From Chloroflexota bacterium (lineage in GTDB: Bacteria > Chloroflexota > Anaerolineae > Promineifilales > Promineifilaceae), in contig JAJRTP010000488.1 of assembly GCA_024278255.1 (NCBI GenBank), forward strand, positions 1-28,019: a DNA stretch of 28,019 nucleotides, read 5' to 3'. Position 1 is the stretch's first letter. Each line of letters begins with the position of its first letter. The position numbers were made by a program, and so were the translations under genes. The notes under the pieces were generated by a model, which saw nothing but the letters and a program-made list of their open reading frames with translations, ran no database searches and was not told the origin of the DNA. Below, in pieces: positions 16,113 through 23,945 of this stretch.

Positions 16113-18422
16113 TCAACTTTCATCAGACAGCGCGGCAAAATACTCCAGCAGCGCCCGGTGCATAAAGATCCAACTGCCTCCGACCCGGTGCAGCAAAATC
16201 CTGTCAGTCATATCATCCAGAAATGACGCCAGACGGCCGGGCAAAATCTGCTGTCCGGCCAAAAACCAGCGCAGGCAGAAATGGCGTATCACCGCCAGCC
16301 CGCCAAAATAAAGGAAAACCACCGGCAGGACATACCCCCAAATAAAGGTGACGCCTCGCAACGTTCCGTCAATGCCCCGCAGGGAAAACCAGCCCAGCAA
16401 ACCGGAAACAATCCCGGCCAAAACTGTCATCTGCACGGCCGTCTTCCATGACCCGCGTATCCCCTGATTCGGCCGTACAGATTCCACCACACCCTTTTGC
16501 AAAAAAGCCATCCCCGCCATGACCAGCAAACCCAACAAACCGCCAACGACCGCGCTGACCATAGAAAAGACGATTCCCCAAATAAGGCCAACGACCACAC
16601 CCAACACCAGGGAATCTCTGGGTACGATCAAGGTGTTATAAATCACCCCTGCGGCCGTCAAAAAAATCCAGCCGCCCACCAGACCAAAAACCAATCCTCC
16701 CAGGCAGCCCTTTTTCAGTTCCCCGGCCAACCGACGGTCGTCTGGCCAGGCAACTTTTATCGTTTCCACCGGCTCAATATGCGGGTTACGGACTACCAGC
16801 CCGCCAATAAACAGCAGACTCAACCCCCTGGCCAATGCCAACAACAGCCACAATACAAAAGAATCGGGATTAAGCGGCCTGAATAAAAGGACAAAGGCAG
16901 CAAAAACGGCCGTCAAAAACGCGGCAATTAGCCAACTCAACAAACTGGCCGTAAAAATACGCAGCCACCTTTTCTGGATGCCCGCACTTAACAAAGCAGC
17001 CGCAGCCACCCCGCCGCCGGCAGAAATGCCGTACAAGAGACCGTTTATCACTGAACCCACAAGTGACGTGCCGAGCAAAAATTCCGCCACTCCCTGGAAA
17101 GGGCCAACCATGAAGCCGCTCAAAAAGCCCACAACGGTCAGATAGAGCCACTGCCGGCGGCGCAGCCAATCGGGCTGCAACTGTTCCATAGCAAAGATGG
17201 TTTGGCTGTGCTGCTGCAATCCCTGCGCCAGATGGCTGAGCCACTGCCGGGCCTGTGTTTCGTCATAACGGCCGTCCTCCGGTAACGGCCGTCTGGCAAA
17301 CATCTCCGCCACATACCGGGCAAACAATTCCCGCCGCCCACCTGCTCCAGAAGCCAATGACGCCGGCTTCTCATCCGACGCGCCGCCAAAAGCCAGGACC
17401 ATGATGCCCAGGAATAGAGGTGAATGCGCCAATTCAGCCAACGCCGGATCGCGGCCAGTCCCTTCCGCCCCGGCCAAATAGCCCGCAACCTGTTCATCAC
17501 TGAGCGCCTGAATGTGTACGGCCGTCGCCAGATTCAACTTTTGCGGCAACTGCTCATACTCCCCTATGCGGCTACACACCACCATTTCCGCCGGATACAT
17601 CCCCCTGAATTCATTAATGGCCGCCACACAAGCAGCCTGCACCTCATCCGCCACCTCATCCAGGCCATCCAGCAAATACAGCCATTGATTTTGTTCAATC
17701 CAGGCGCGGCTTAAATGGCGCGGCACGCCATACTGGATAAAAATTTCCTCCACCAGCCACTCAGCCAACGGCCGTTTCTCCTGCCCCCACGATGCCAAAT
17801 TCAAAACCACCGGGATAGGTTGTCCGGGGTCAGACCGCGCCTCTGCCACCAGCATTTCCGCCAGTTGCAGCAGTGTAATCGTCTTCCCGCCGCCGGGGTC
17901 CCCCAAAATGAGCAAAGAACGGCCGTATTCCTCAAACAAATCGCAGATCGGCTGCTCCACCACCCGATCTGCTTGCCCTGAGATATGCGGCGTTTTCCGG
18001 GCCACGGCCGTAGGCGCATACATCAATCTCAGGTCAATCGCCCGACCACCCACCAACGATGGCTGCAAATACCCCTCAATCCAGCTTACGTAAATGTTTT
18101 GCAGCACATTTTCCCGGTTCCGCAAATCCCGGTTCGTCGGCACGATGGGCGTTTGCCAGTTCACCTGCGGTCGTTCCGCTGCCAGCAGCGCCAACAGTTC
18201 CGGCAAACGGTTGTCCCACTGCACCGTGTGGATAAGCCAGGTATACTGCGCCGTCAACACCCCCTCCGGCATTTCTTCCGGGTTGATGTGCATGGTCAGG
18301 CAGAGGGAACGCAGCTCATCCCGGCTGAAAAGCTGGCTCATCTGGCGGCTCAAAGGCCCCGGATTGGGTGGATGGGGTACGGCCGTTGTGGGTGCGTTTT
18401 GTCGCGGGCGGAAATATCTCAT
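16113..18422 (-). CDS. EAD-NACHT NTPase with C-terminal multi-pass membrane region
   Basis: A 769-aa STAND protein. Residues about 25-90 (LFSRDELRSLCLTMHINPEE ... RLPELLALLAAERP) look like an effector-associated, death-like helical domain. After a helical spacer comes a NACHT domain: Walker A GDPGGGKT (174-181), Walker B WLYLLDGLDEV (247-257), and the sensor-like VVCSRIGEYEQL. From about 424 to 720 the chain is strongly hydrophobic with roughly ten membrane segments, broken by a charged loop near residue 560-580, and it ends with SWIFMHRALLEYFA, a motif common at the end of such NACHT proteins. EAD-NACHT proteins are proposed to act in bacterial conflict or programmed cell death. A membrane region could be sensor or effector (inference). 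A good promoter lies 29 nt upstream; no Shine-Dalgarno is seen. Confidence 0.82.
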   Translation of the reverse strand: MRYFRPRQNAPTTAVPHPPNPGPLSRQMSQLFSRDELRSLCLTMHINPEEMPEGVLTAQYTWLIHTVQWDNRLPELLALLAAERPQVNWQTPIVPTNRDLRNRENVLQNIYVSWIEGYLQPSLVGGRAIDLRLMYAPTAVARKTPHISGQADRVVEQPICDLFEEYGRSLLILGDPGGGKTITLLQLAEMLVAEARSDPGQPIPVVLNLASWGQEKRPLAEWLVEEIFIQYGVPRHLSRAWIEQNQWLYLLDGLDEVADEVQAACVAAINEFRGMYPAEMVVCSRIGEYEQLPQKLNLATAVHIQALSDEQVAGYLAGAEGTGRDPALAELAHSPLFLGIMVLAFGGASDEKPASLASGAGGRRELFARYVAEMFARRPLPEDGRYDETQARQWLSHLAQGLQQHSQTIFAMEQLQPDWLRRRQWLYLTVVGFLSGFMVGPFQGVAEFLLGTSLVGSVINGLLYGISAGGGVAAAALLSAGIQKRWLRIFTASLLSWLIAAFLTAVFAAFVLLFRPLNPDSFVLWLLLALARGLSLLFIGGLVVRNPHIEPVETIKVAWPDDRRLAGELKKGCLGGLVFGLVGGWIFLTAAGVIYNTLIVPRDSLVLGVVVGLIWGIVFSMVSAVVGGLLGLLVMAGMAFLQKGVVESVRPNQGIRGSWKTAVQMTVLAGIVSGLLGWFSLRGIDGTLRGVTFIWGYVLPVVFLYFGGLAVIRHFCLRWFLAGQQILPGRLASFLDDMTDRILLHRVGGSWIFMHRALLEYFAALSDES

Positions 18423-18450
18423 TCAGGTATCGGGTGCAGCGAATACCGCC

Positions 18451-18480
18451 ATTGTACAAAAAGAGACCGCAAACTGGCAA
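18451..18480 (-). promoter_or_regulatory. Sigma70-type promoter for the EAD-NACHT gene
   Basis: On the minus strand TTGCCA (complement of 18475-18480) is followed by an 18-nt spacer and TACAAT (complement of 18451-18456). The -10 ends 28 nt before the ATG at 18422, predicting a leader of about 20 nt. The promoter overlaps nothing but lies in the tail spacer of the esterase remnant. Confidence 0.6.
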
Positions 18481-18492
18481 TACGCAAAATCT

Positions 18493-18874
18493 TTACGGCT
18501 CTTTGGGATGCGCTGCGAAGAAATCCCAAATAACATCCGTCGCCTGAAATTCGGGGTCGCTGGCGCGGGCAGGCATCGTGCCGAAATTAGGCCAACCGTG
18601 CCCAAACCCGTCCAGCGTATAGAGCGCCACCTCTGCATTGTGCGGGCAATCCCGCCAACTCAGCGCCCAGACCGATGGCTCCACCTCTGTTCTGACCGGC
18701 TGCGGCGCACACCCATTTTGCACCGCCCAGGCCTGGGCCAATCCGGGCACAGAAGGCAAGCCTAATCCCTGACGGCCGTCATAAAACGCCCTATCGTCAT
18801 CTGTCCCATGAATCGCCACAAAAGCAATCGAATTGGCCGGCCAACAACAGGAAAGCTAATTTGTCTTTACGCAT
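18493..18874 (-). pseudogene. Remnant of a secreted poly(3-hydroxybutyrate) depolymerase-like esterase
   Basis: The frame ending at 18493 codes only for the C-terminal third of an alpha/beta-hydrolase of the LpqC/PHB-depolymerase type. It has VAIHGTDDDRAFYDG (the acid Asp region), LAQAWAVQNGC, and LDGFGHGWPNFG (the catalytic His), ending DVIWDFFAAHP. The nucleophile GxSxG half is missing. Upstream in another frame lies ATG 18874 with MRKDKLAFLLLA, which looks like the start of a signal peptide. The likely history is an internal deletion that joined the first dozen codons, out of frame, to the last third (inference). A TAG in the esterase frame (near 18857) confirms it is closed. The ATG at 18819 could still make a 108-aa fragment, but without the nucleophile it should be inactive. 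Confidence 0.7.
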
Positions 18875-18934
18875 TGGGCCATTATAACAAAAAGAAACGG
18901 CTACCTGGTGCGTTACAAAACTACAATCCCCCAG

Positions 18935-18963
18935 TTGAATATACTTCCTGACTCTTGTACAAT
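18935..18963 (+). promoter_or_regulatory. Sigma70-type promoter for the toxin-antitoxin pair
   Basis: TTGAAT (18935-18940), a 17-nt spacer and TACAAT (18958-18963), followed after 42 nt by the antitoxin ATG at 19006, with TAGGAG as ribosome site. This is one of the better consensus matches in the window. Confidence 0.65.
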
Positions 18964-19005
18964 GAATCCAGCGAAAACTATTCACTTAATCTTTGGTAGT
19001 AGGAG

Positions 19006-19251
19006 ATGAAAATGCCGGTACTGGAATTAAAATTAACAATGCCTTCTGATTTGGCCAACAGAGCAGAATCAGCCGGATTGTTAACATCTGAAGCCATTGT
19101 AAACCTGATCCAGGAAGAGATACAGCGGCAGCAGCTTGTCAATCAATTATTTAACGCAGCCGACCGCCTGGCCGCCCTCGATCTGCCTCCCTTGACGGAA
19201 GCCGAAATCGAACTGGAAATCCAGGCATCCCGTCATGCGCGTCGTTCTTGA
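19006..19251 (+). CDS. Probable antitoxin of a PIN-domain toxin-antitoxin pair
   Basis: An 81-aa acidic protein, rich in Leu, Ala and Glu and mostly helical. It opens with VLELKLTMPSDLANRAESAG and ends with EAEIELEIQASRHARRS. No exact DNA-binding family is recognisable, although LKLTMPSDLANRAESAGLL resembles the start of short ribbon-helix-helix or helical antitoxins. Its role is inferred mainly from position: it overlaps the PIN toxin start by 17 nt, the usual antitoxin-first order, and is preceded by a good promoter and TAGGAG. A second in-frame ATG two codons in (19012) is an equally fitting start. Confidence 0.7.
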   Translation: MKMPVLELKLTMPSDLANRAESAGLLTSEAIVNLIQEEIQRQQLVNQLFNAADRLAALDLPPLTEAEIELEIQASRHARRS

Positions 19252-19651
19252 TACCAATGTGGTTATTTCCGGTCTGCTCTGGCATGGCACACCTCGAAAG
19301 TTATTAGACGCTGCCCGCCAACACCAAATTCAGTTGTTTACCTGCCATCCACTTATTGAAGAGTTAGATGATGTGTTAAGTCGGGAAAAATTTGCTCATC
19401 GTCTGGCCTTGGCAAATGTTTCCCGCCGCACTCTGATTACCGGCTATATTGCGTTATCAATCTTGGTAGAACCAGCCATTATTTCACCCGTGATTGAAGA
19501 TGATCCGGACGACGATATAGTTTTAGCTTGCGCGCTGGCAGCGCAGGCTGATGTGATTGTGTCGGGAGATCAGCATCTTTTACGCCTTACCTCCTTTCAA
19601 CGAATAGATATCCTCAACGCAAAAGATATGTTACAAACATTGGCTGAATAA
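19235..19651 (+). CDS. PIN-domain toxin (putative RNase, COG1569 type)
   Basis: A 138-aa PIN-domain nuclease. The metal-binding acids are in place: D6 (MRVVLDTNVVISGLLW), E43 (HPLIEELDDVLSREKF), D93/D94 (DPDDDIVLACALAAQADVIVSGD) and D112. The DTNVxxSGLLW start and the SGDxHLL end fit the family annotated as toxin component of the PIN type. It would cleave RNA unless held by the partner encoded just upstream, whose gene it overlaps by 17 nt. It starts with ATGCGTCG inside the end of the antitoxin gene, so coupled translation is likely. The active site looks complete, so the toxin is probably functional. Confidence 0.85.
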   Translation: MRVVLDTNVVISGLLWHGTPRKLLDAARQHQIQLFTCHPLIEELDDVLSREKFAHRLALANVSRRTLITGYIALSILVEPAIISPVIEDDPDDDIVLACALAAQADVIVSGDQHLLRLTSFQRIDILNAKDMLQTLAE

Positions 19652-19687
19652 CGACCATAAAACCCCACCCTCCCTCACAAAATGTGC

Positions 19688-19693
19688 TATGAT
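19688..19693 (+). promoter_or_regulatory. Extended -10 box immediately before the 1033-aa gene
   Basis: TGC-TATGAT ends 8 nt before the ATG at 19702, with no Shine-Dalgarno between and no convincing -35. If used, transcription would begin next to the start codon, giving a leaderless mRNA like those proposed at 429/529. Confidence 0.4.
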
Positions 19694-19701
19694 CCCCGGC
19701 T

Positions 19702-22700
19702 ATGAAGCAAAACGGCCGTACCACCCCCTGGCACACCCCTCTCAACCTGCTTCTGCTCACCCTGTTTTCCCTGCCTGCCTTGCAGCCTCTCCTCAGCCGC
19801 CAATTCACCTGCGGCTTTGACAACGCCTTCCACCTGTGGCGTGCTGTCCAGCTTGGTGAACTGCTGCGCAACGGCGTCCTCTACAGCCGCTGGGCGCCCC
19901 AAATGGCCCACGGTTACGGCTACCCGCTCTACCTGTTCCAATCCCCCCTCTCCGCCTACTTGGCGGCCGTTTTTAACATACTCGGTCTGGAATGGGTCAC
20001 GGCCGTACACCTGACCTACGGCATCGGCATTCTTGGCTCCGGCTGGGCCATGTGGCTGCTGGCGCGGGATTTGTGGGGCGAAAAAGGGGCGCTCCTGGCC
20101 GCCGTCGCCTACATTTACGCCCCCTACCACCTCTACGTCGCCTACTACCGCGCCAGCCTGTCCGAAACCGTCGCCTGGGCCATTGTTCCCCTCGTCTTGT
20201 GGGGGTTGCTCCGCTGGCAAATGCGCGGCGAGCGGAAGGGTTTGGTCACGGCCGTCGTCGCCTTCACCGCCCTCGTCCTCACCCACGACGTCACTGCCTA
20301 CATCTTCCTGCCTTTTATTATTGGCTGGATTGTCGCGCTGGCCTGGCTAAAGCAATCCTGGGGGGCGTTGTGGCGGGGAGGCACGGCCGTCATTCTGGGC
20401 CTTGGTCTCAGCGCCTTCTTCTGGCTGCCGGCCTTCATCGAGCGCAGCGCCATCCAATTCGCCCGCGCCAACTCCGCCTGGCCCTTCCTCTACAGCAACA
20501 ACTTCCTCCCCCTCGACCAACTGCTCCCCCTGCCGCGCAACGCCGACCCCTTGCTGCTGAACGATTGGCCCCAACGCGGCCTGGGCCTGGTGCTGGCCGG
20601 ATTAGCCCTTCTCGGCCTCCTCATCGCCTGGCGCCGCCTGCCCCGCACCCGCAAACTCACCGCCTTCCTGGGATTGGCCCTTGCCGGATACATCTTCCTC
20701 ACCATCGCCCTCTCCCAACCCCTCTGGGACGCTCTCCCGCCCCTGCAAGCCTTCCAGTTCCCCTGGCGTTTCCTCGCCCCCGCCGTCCTCGCCGCTGCCC
20801 TCCTCATCGGCGGATTGGCAGCCGACAGCAAATTTACCATTAACCATTCACACTTAACCATTTACAATTTACTTTTTCTTCTCCTCCTCGCCCTCCTCTC
20901 CATCGCCCACTGGGGCTGGCTCTACCCCAACCACTGCCCCGCCCCGGCCGACACCACCATAGCCGGAATGGTACAGTGGGAACAGGACACCCGCACCCTG
21001 GGCACCACCGCCAGCCGGGAACTGCTGCCCGTCACCGTCTCCCGCCTGTCCCAGGACGAAAACGAACTGCCCGTCTGGGAAAACCGGCTGGCCCAGGCAG
21101 ACTTGCCACCTGGAGCGCGTATCATTCAAGCCGAATACACTCCCCTCCGCACCGAAATCGAACTGGAAACGGCCGTACCCTTCACCGCCCGCTACCGCGC
21201 CTTCTACTTTCCCGGCTGGCGCGCCACGATAGATGGCGAACCGGTCAAAATCACCCCTTCCGCACCGGACGGCCTGATCACCTTTGCCGTGCCGGACGGC
21301 CGTCACACCATCCAGGTTACATTCGGCGAAACCCCGCTGCGCCTCCTGGCCGATCTCCTCTCCCTGATCAGCCTCATCGCTCTCATCGTCATCACCCTGC
21401 GCCAGCCCAAAACAGAGGTCATTCCCCAACCCGCCCCGGCCAAAGAGTGGCATAACTGGGCCATCGCCCTGGCCGGATTGGGCATCGTTCTCCTCAGCGG
21501 CAAGCTGCTCCTGGCCGATTCTAACAACTGGTGGCCGCGCCAGACCCATCTGGAAAACGGCAATCTGAACAGCGTAGAAAACCCTTCTGCCCTCACCCTG
21601 GGCGATCCGGCCAACCCGGCCCAAATCCGCCTGCTGGGTTACGACAACTTCCCAACAACCTTGCCCGCCGACGGACCGCTGACCGCCTTCCTCTACTGGC
21701 AGGCATTGGTTCCCGCGTCACGGCCGTACCGCGTCGGCCTCACCCTGGTAGATGAAACCGGACTCCACTGGTCAGACCCCGGTCTGCGCGACTATCGCTG
21801 GCTGCGCCCTGCCCCGCCCACCCCGGAATGGCCTTTGGAGCAATACGCCCAAACCGCCTACTTCGTGGATTTATTCCCCGGCACACCTCCGGGACTGTAC
21901 ACCCTCCAGCTATCTTTCTTTGACGAAGAGACCCTGACGCCGCTTACCTTTTACGATGGAGCGCAGGCTGTCGGCCCCTGGCGGGACATCGGCCAAATCG
22001 AGGTGACGCCGCCTGACCAGCCCTGGACGGCCGCTGACTTGATGCCGCAGTTCCCCCTCTCGGCCAGCGGCGGGGGCGTCACGCTGTCGGGAAGTAATGT
22101 GGATCGGGCTACGGCCGTCCCCGGCGATCCCGTCCTCCTCACATTATTCTGGGAAAAAGAAGGGGAAGGGGAAACGGCCGTCACCCTCTCCCTGCTGCAA
22201 GACGGTCAACCAGCCCGCACCTGGCCTCTCACCCTGCCAGACAACGGCCCCGGCCTGTGGCGCAGCCAGCATTTCCTGCGCCTACCCGTCACCCTGGCCG
22301 ATGGCGCGTATATCTGGCAAATCGCCTTGCCGGATGGGGCAACGGCCGTGTGGGGCAGTCTGGCCGTCACTGCGCCGCCGCGCTTGATGGCAGAACCGGA
22401 TACGGCCGTACCCGTCGGCGTCACGTTAGGCGAACAAGTCACCCTCGCCGGCTTCACCCTCACGCCGGAAACGCTCATTCCCGGCCAACCGCTCACCGTG
22501 GACCTCGTCTGGCGCGGCGAAACGGAAATGGCCGAAAGCTACCGCGTCTTCGTCCACCTGTTGGCGACGGACGGCAGCCTTGTGGCCCAATCCGACGGCA
22601 TCCCGGCCAACTGGACACGCCCCACCACCGGCTGGCTGCCCGGCGAATACGTCATAGACAGCCACCAACTCCCTCTCCCCGCCAACCTGCCCCCTGGTGT

Positions 22701-22803
22701 CTACACGCTTACGGCCGGCATGTACCAGCCCGGCAGCCCCCGCCTCATCACCCCCGACGGCGCAGACGCCATCACCCTGACCACCTTCACCGTCAGGGAA
22801 TAA
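19702..22803 (+). CDS. Large PTPS-related integral membrane protein, GT-C-like, with C-terminal beta-sandwich repeats
   Basis: A 1033-aa protein. The N-terminal half has about 12-14 membrane segments and the features of the 6-pyruvoyl-tetrahydropterin-synthase-related membrane family (YfhO/GT-C-like): FTCGFDNAFHLWRAVQL after helix 1, MAHGYGYPLYLFQSPLSAYLA, and YAPYHLYVAYYRASLSETVAWAIVPL. Such proteins are thought to act on polyprenol-linked sugars at the outer face of the membrane; activity here is unproven. An outer-face segment follows (YRAFYFPGWRATIDGEPVKI, common in YfhO relatives), a further helix pair, then three beta-sandwich modules of about 110-130 aa, each with a W/Y-rich line and a PPGxYTL-like turn (about 640-1030). 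An AT-rich heptanucleotide array is inserted in frame near residues 377-392. Twelve ACGGCCGT copies lie in the gene. Confidence 0.82.
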   Translation: MKQNGRTTPWHTPLNLLLLTLFSLPALQPLLSRQFTCGFDNAFHLWRAVQLGELLRNGVLYSRWAPQMAHGYGYPLYLFQSPLSAYLAAVFNILGLEWVTAVHLTYGIGILGSGWAMWLLARDLWGEKGALLAAVAYIYAPYHLYVAYYRASLSETVAWAIVPLVLWGLLRWQMRGERKGLVTAVVAFTALVLTHDVTAYIFLPFIIGWIVALAWLKQSWGALWRGGTAVILGLGLSAFFWLPAFIERSAIQFARANSAWPFLYSNNFLPLDQLLPLPRNADPLLLNDWPQRGLGLVLAGLALLGLLIAWRRLPRTRKLTAFLGLALAGYIFLTIALSQPLWDALPPLQAFQFPWRFLAPAVLAAALLIGGLAADSKFTINHSHLTIYNLLFLLLLALLSIAHWGWLYPNHCPAPADTTIAGMVQWEQDTRTLGTTASRELLPVTVSRLSQDENELPVWENRLAQADLPPGARIIQAEYTPLRTEIELETAVPFTARYRAFYFPGWRATIDGEPVKITPSAPDGLITFAVPDGRHTIQVTFGETPLRLLADLLSLISLIALIVITLRQPKTEVIPQPAPAKEWHNWAIALAGLGIVLLSGKLLLADSNNWWPRQTHLENGNLNSVENPSALTLGDPANPAQIRLLGYDNFPTTLPADGPLTAFLYWQALVPASRPYRVGLTLVDETGLHWSDPGLRDYRWLRPAPPTPEWPLEQYAQTAYFVDLFPGTPPGLYTLQLSFFDEETLTPLTFYDGAQAVGPWRDIGQIEVTPPDQPWTAADLMPQFPLSASGGGVTLSGSNVDRATAVPGDPVLLTLFWEKEGEGETAVTLSLLQDGQPARTWPLTLPDNGPGLWRSQHFLRLPVTLADGAYIWQIALPDGATAVWGSLAVTAPPRLMAEPDTAVPVGVTLGEQVTLAGFTLTPETLIPGQPLTVDLVWRGETEMAESYRVFVHLLATDGSLVAQSDGIPANWTRPTTGWLPGEYVIDSHQLPLPANLPPGVYTLTAGMYQPGSPRLITPDGADAITLTTFTVRE
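20830..20878 (+). repeat. In-frame heptanucleotide array inside a coding gene
   Basis: Seven consecutive 7-mers: AAATTTA, CCATTAA, CCATTCA, CACTTAA, CCATTTA, CAATTTA, CTTTTTC. The middle five fit C-M-M-T-T-H-A. It encodes KFTINHSHLTIYNLLF between two hydrophobic stretches of the 1033-aa protein, and 3 x 7 nt equals 7 codons, so expansion by three units keeps the frame. The block is AT-rich in an otherwise GC-rich gene. It differs in sequence from the array at 14916-14978, but shares the 7-nt period. Confidence 0.7.
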
Positions 22804-22882
22804 TTATTTTGCAACAAAATCCATCTTGGCCGGTAATACCTCATGAAGACTAACCGATTCCACACGTTGCACGGCGCACTTT

Positions 22883-22916
22883 AGAAGTTCAACTTCTTTG
22901 GAGAAGTTGAACTTCT
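22883..22916. promoter_or_regulatory. Long perfect inverted repeat between two membrane-protein genes
   Basis: Two 15-nt arms (22883-22897 and 22902-22916), AGAAGTTCAACTTCT and AGAAGTTGAACTTCT, pair perfectly across a TTGG loop. Each arm is itself a near palindrome (AGAAGTT-S-AACTTCT), so this is also a tandem pair of dyads with 19-nt spacing. It lies in the 131-nt spacer, 18 nt before the start at 22935. There is no T run, so a simple terminator is unlikely; an operator pair, an RNA hairpin near the ribosome site or a palindromic repeat element are the options. Confidence 0.65.
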
Positions 22917-22934
22917 CGCCACAGGAGCGATAAA

Positions 22935-23945
22935 ATGCCTTTGTTAAAACGATTAGGGCTTGTTTTTATCACCGCCTACATCTTGATGTTTTTTTCAGAA
23001 TTCTATTTTGTCAATGAGGACGTCGCTTTTGACCTGGTTAAGACTATGCAAACGCAGCCTGTTGCTTTGTTATGGCTGTTGCTGGAACTACTCTTGTTTT
23101 ACGGGCTGCCGGCTTATATTTTTTTGACGGCCGTCAGCCTCTTCCGCGCCCGCACAATCTGGGCCATTTTTCTGGCCGGGGCGCTGTATGGCTGGATTGT
23201 GGAAGGGGTGATTGTCTGGCAAATGTACGAAGGACTGCCCTTCACCATCTCCTGGACGCCGCTGGGCTGGCACGTCATCATTGATGTGCTGCTGGGCTGG
23301 GTTCTGGTGCGCCGGATTTTGCTTATGGATCGGTATGGGGTGACGGCCGTCTTCTCCATCTCCCTCGGTCTGTTCTGGGGTTTGTGGGCTACCTGGTACT
23401 GGCAAGAAAGCAGCCTCATAACGCCCGCAGACTTTGCCCTTTTTGCCTTATTCACCGGCGGGTTGTGGGTATTGGCCAATGGACTGCTGACCCCATTCAT
23501 CAGCCGCCCATTCCAACCCTCAAAAGTCGAAATCGGACTGCTGCTGGCGGCCACAGCGGCTTTGTTTGCCCTCAACATCCTGCCCATTCTCCCCATCGCC
23601 CTTCTGGTCTTGCCGCCACTGTTCATCGTGACCCTGTTCGCCCTCAACCGGAATAGACAAACGGAAGAGCGGGATGACGTTATCGTCGCTTTAGCCGGGC
23701 AGCCGCGTCGGGGGCAGGCTGCGCTTTTGGGGTTGATGCCGTTGGTAGCTGTGGTGGTGTATACGGCCGTCTACCAATGGCCGCTCCGTTTACCTCTGAC
23801 AGACCTCATCGCCCTCCCCCTCATGTTGGCCGGATTCGTTCTGTTCCTCATCAGCTTTATCCAAATTTTCCGGCGCAAGCGAGCGCAGCCGGCTAATTTG
23901 ACGCATACGCCATCTGCCGGTCCCGACGCCGCGCCAGTTCGCTAG
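22935..23945 (+). CDS. Integral membrane protein of unknown function (about 9-10 segments)
   Basis: A 336-aa hydrophobic protein that I do not recognise. It has roughly 9-10 membrane segments, starting right after the basic MPLLKR, with motifs such as SEFYFVNEDVAF, YGWIVEGVIVWQMYEGLPF and WTPLGWHVIIDVLLGW. These conserved Glu, Trp and His residues inside or near helices might form a polar site, but no enzyme family is clear. The C-terminus is a short basic tail (FRRKRAQPAN). AGGAGCG lies 9 nt before the ATG, right after the inverted repeat at 22883. The 3' end overlaps the convergent NAD(P)-binding gene by 53 nt. Three ACGGCCGT copies lie in the gene. Confidence 0.75.
   Translation: MPLLKRLGLVFITAYILMFFSEFYFVNEDVAFDLVKTMQTQPVALLWLLLELLLFYGLPAYIFLTAVSLFRARTIWAIFLAGALYGWIVEGVIVWQMYEGLPFTISWTPLGWHVIIDVLLGWVLVRRILLMDRYGVTAVFSISLGLFWGLWATWYWQESSLITPADFALFALFTGGLWVLANGLLTPFISRPFQPSKVEIGLLLAATAALFALNILPILPIALLVLPPLFIVTLFALNRNRQTEERDDVIVALAGQPRRGQAALLGLMPLVAVVVYTAVYQWPLRLPLTDLIALPLMLAGFVLFLISFIQIFRRKRAQPANLTHTPSAGPDAAPVR

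Noticed and set aside
18797..18985. 62-codon frame on the minus strand as a separate gene
   Set aside because: Only its inner MRKDKLAFLLLA part makes sense, as the signal-peptide start of the esterase remnant; the rest is not protein-like.
20869..21624. 251-codon open frame on the minus strand
   Set aside because: Antisense to the 1033-aa membrane protein, rich in Gly/Glu/Asp as expected of a shadow frame, no motif or ribosome site.
23893..23945. Frameshift suspected from the 53-nt convergent overlap
   Set aside because: Both C-termini are plausible tails beyond the conserved domains, and no alternative upstream stop or shift improves either protein.
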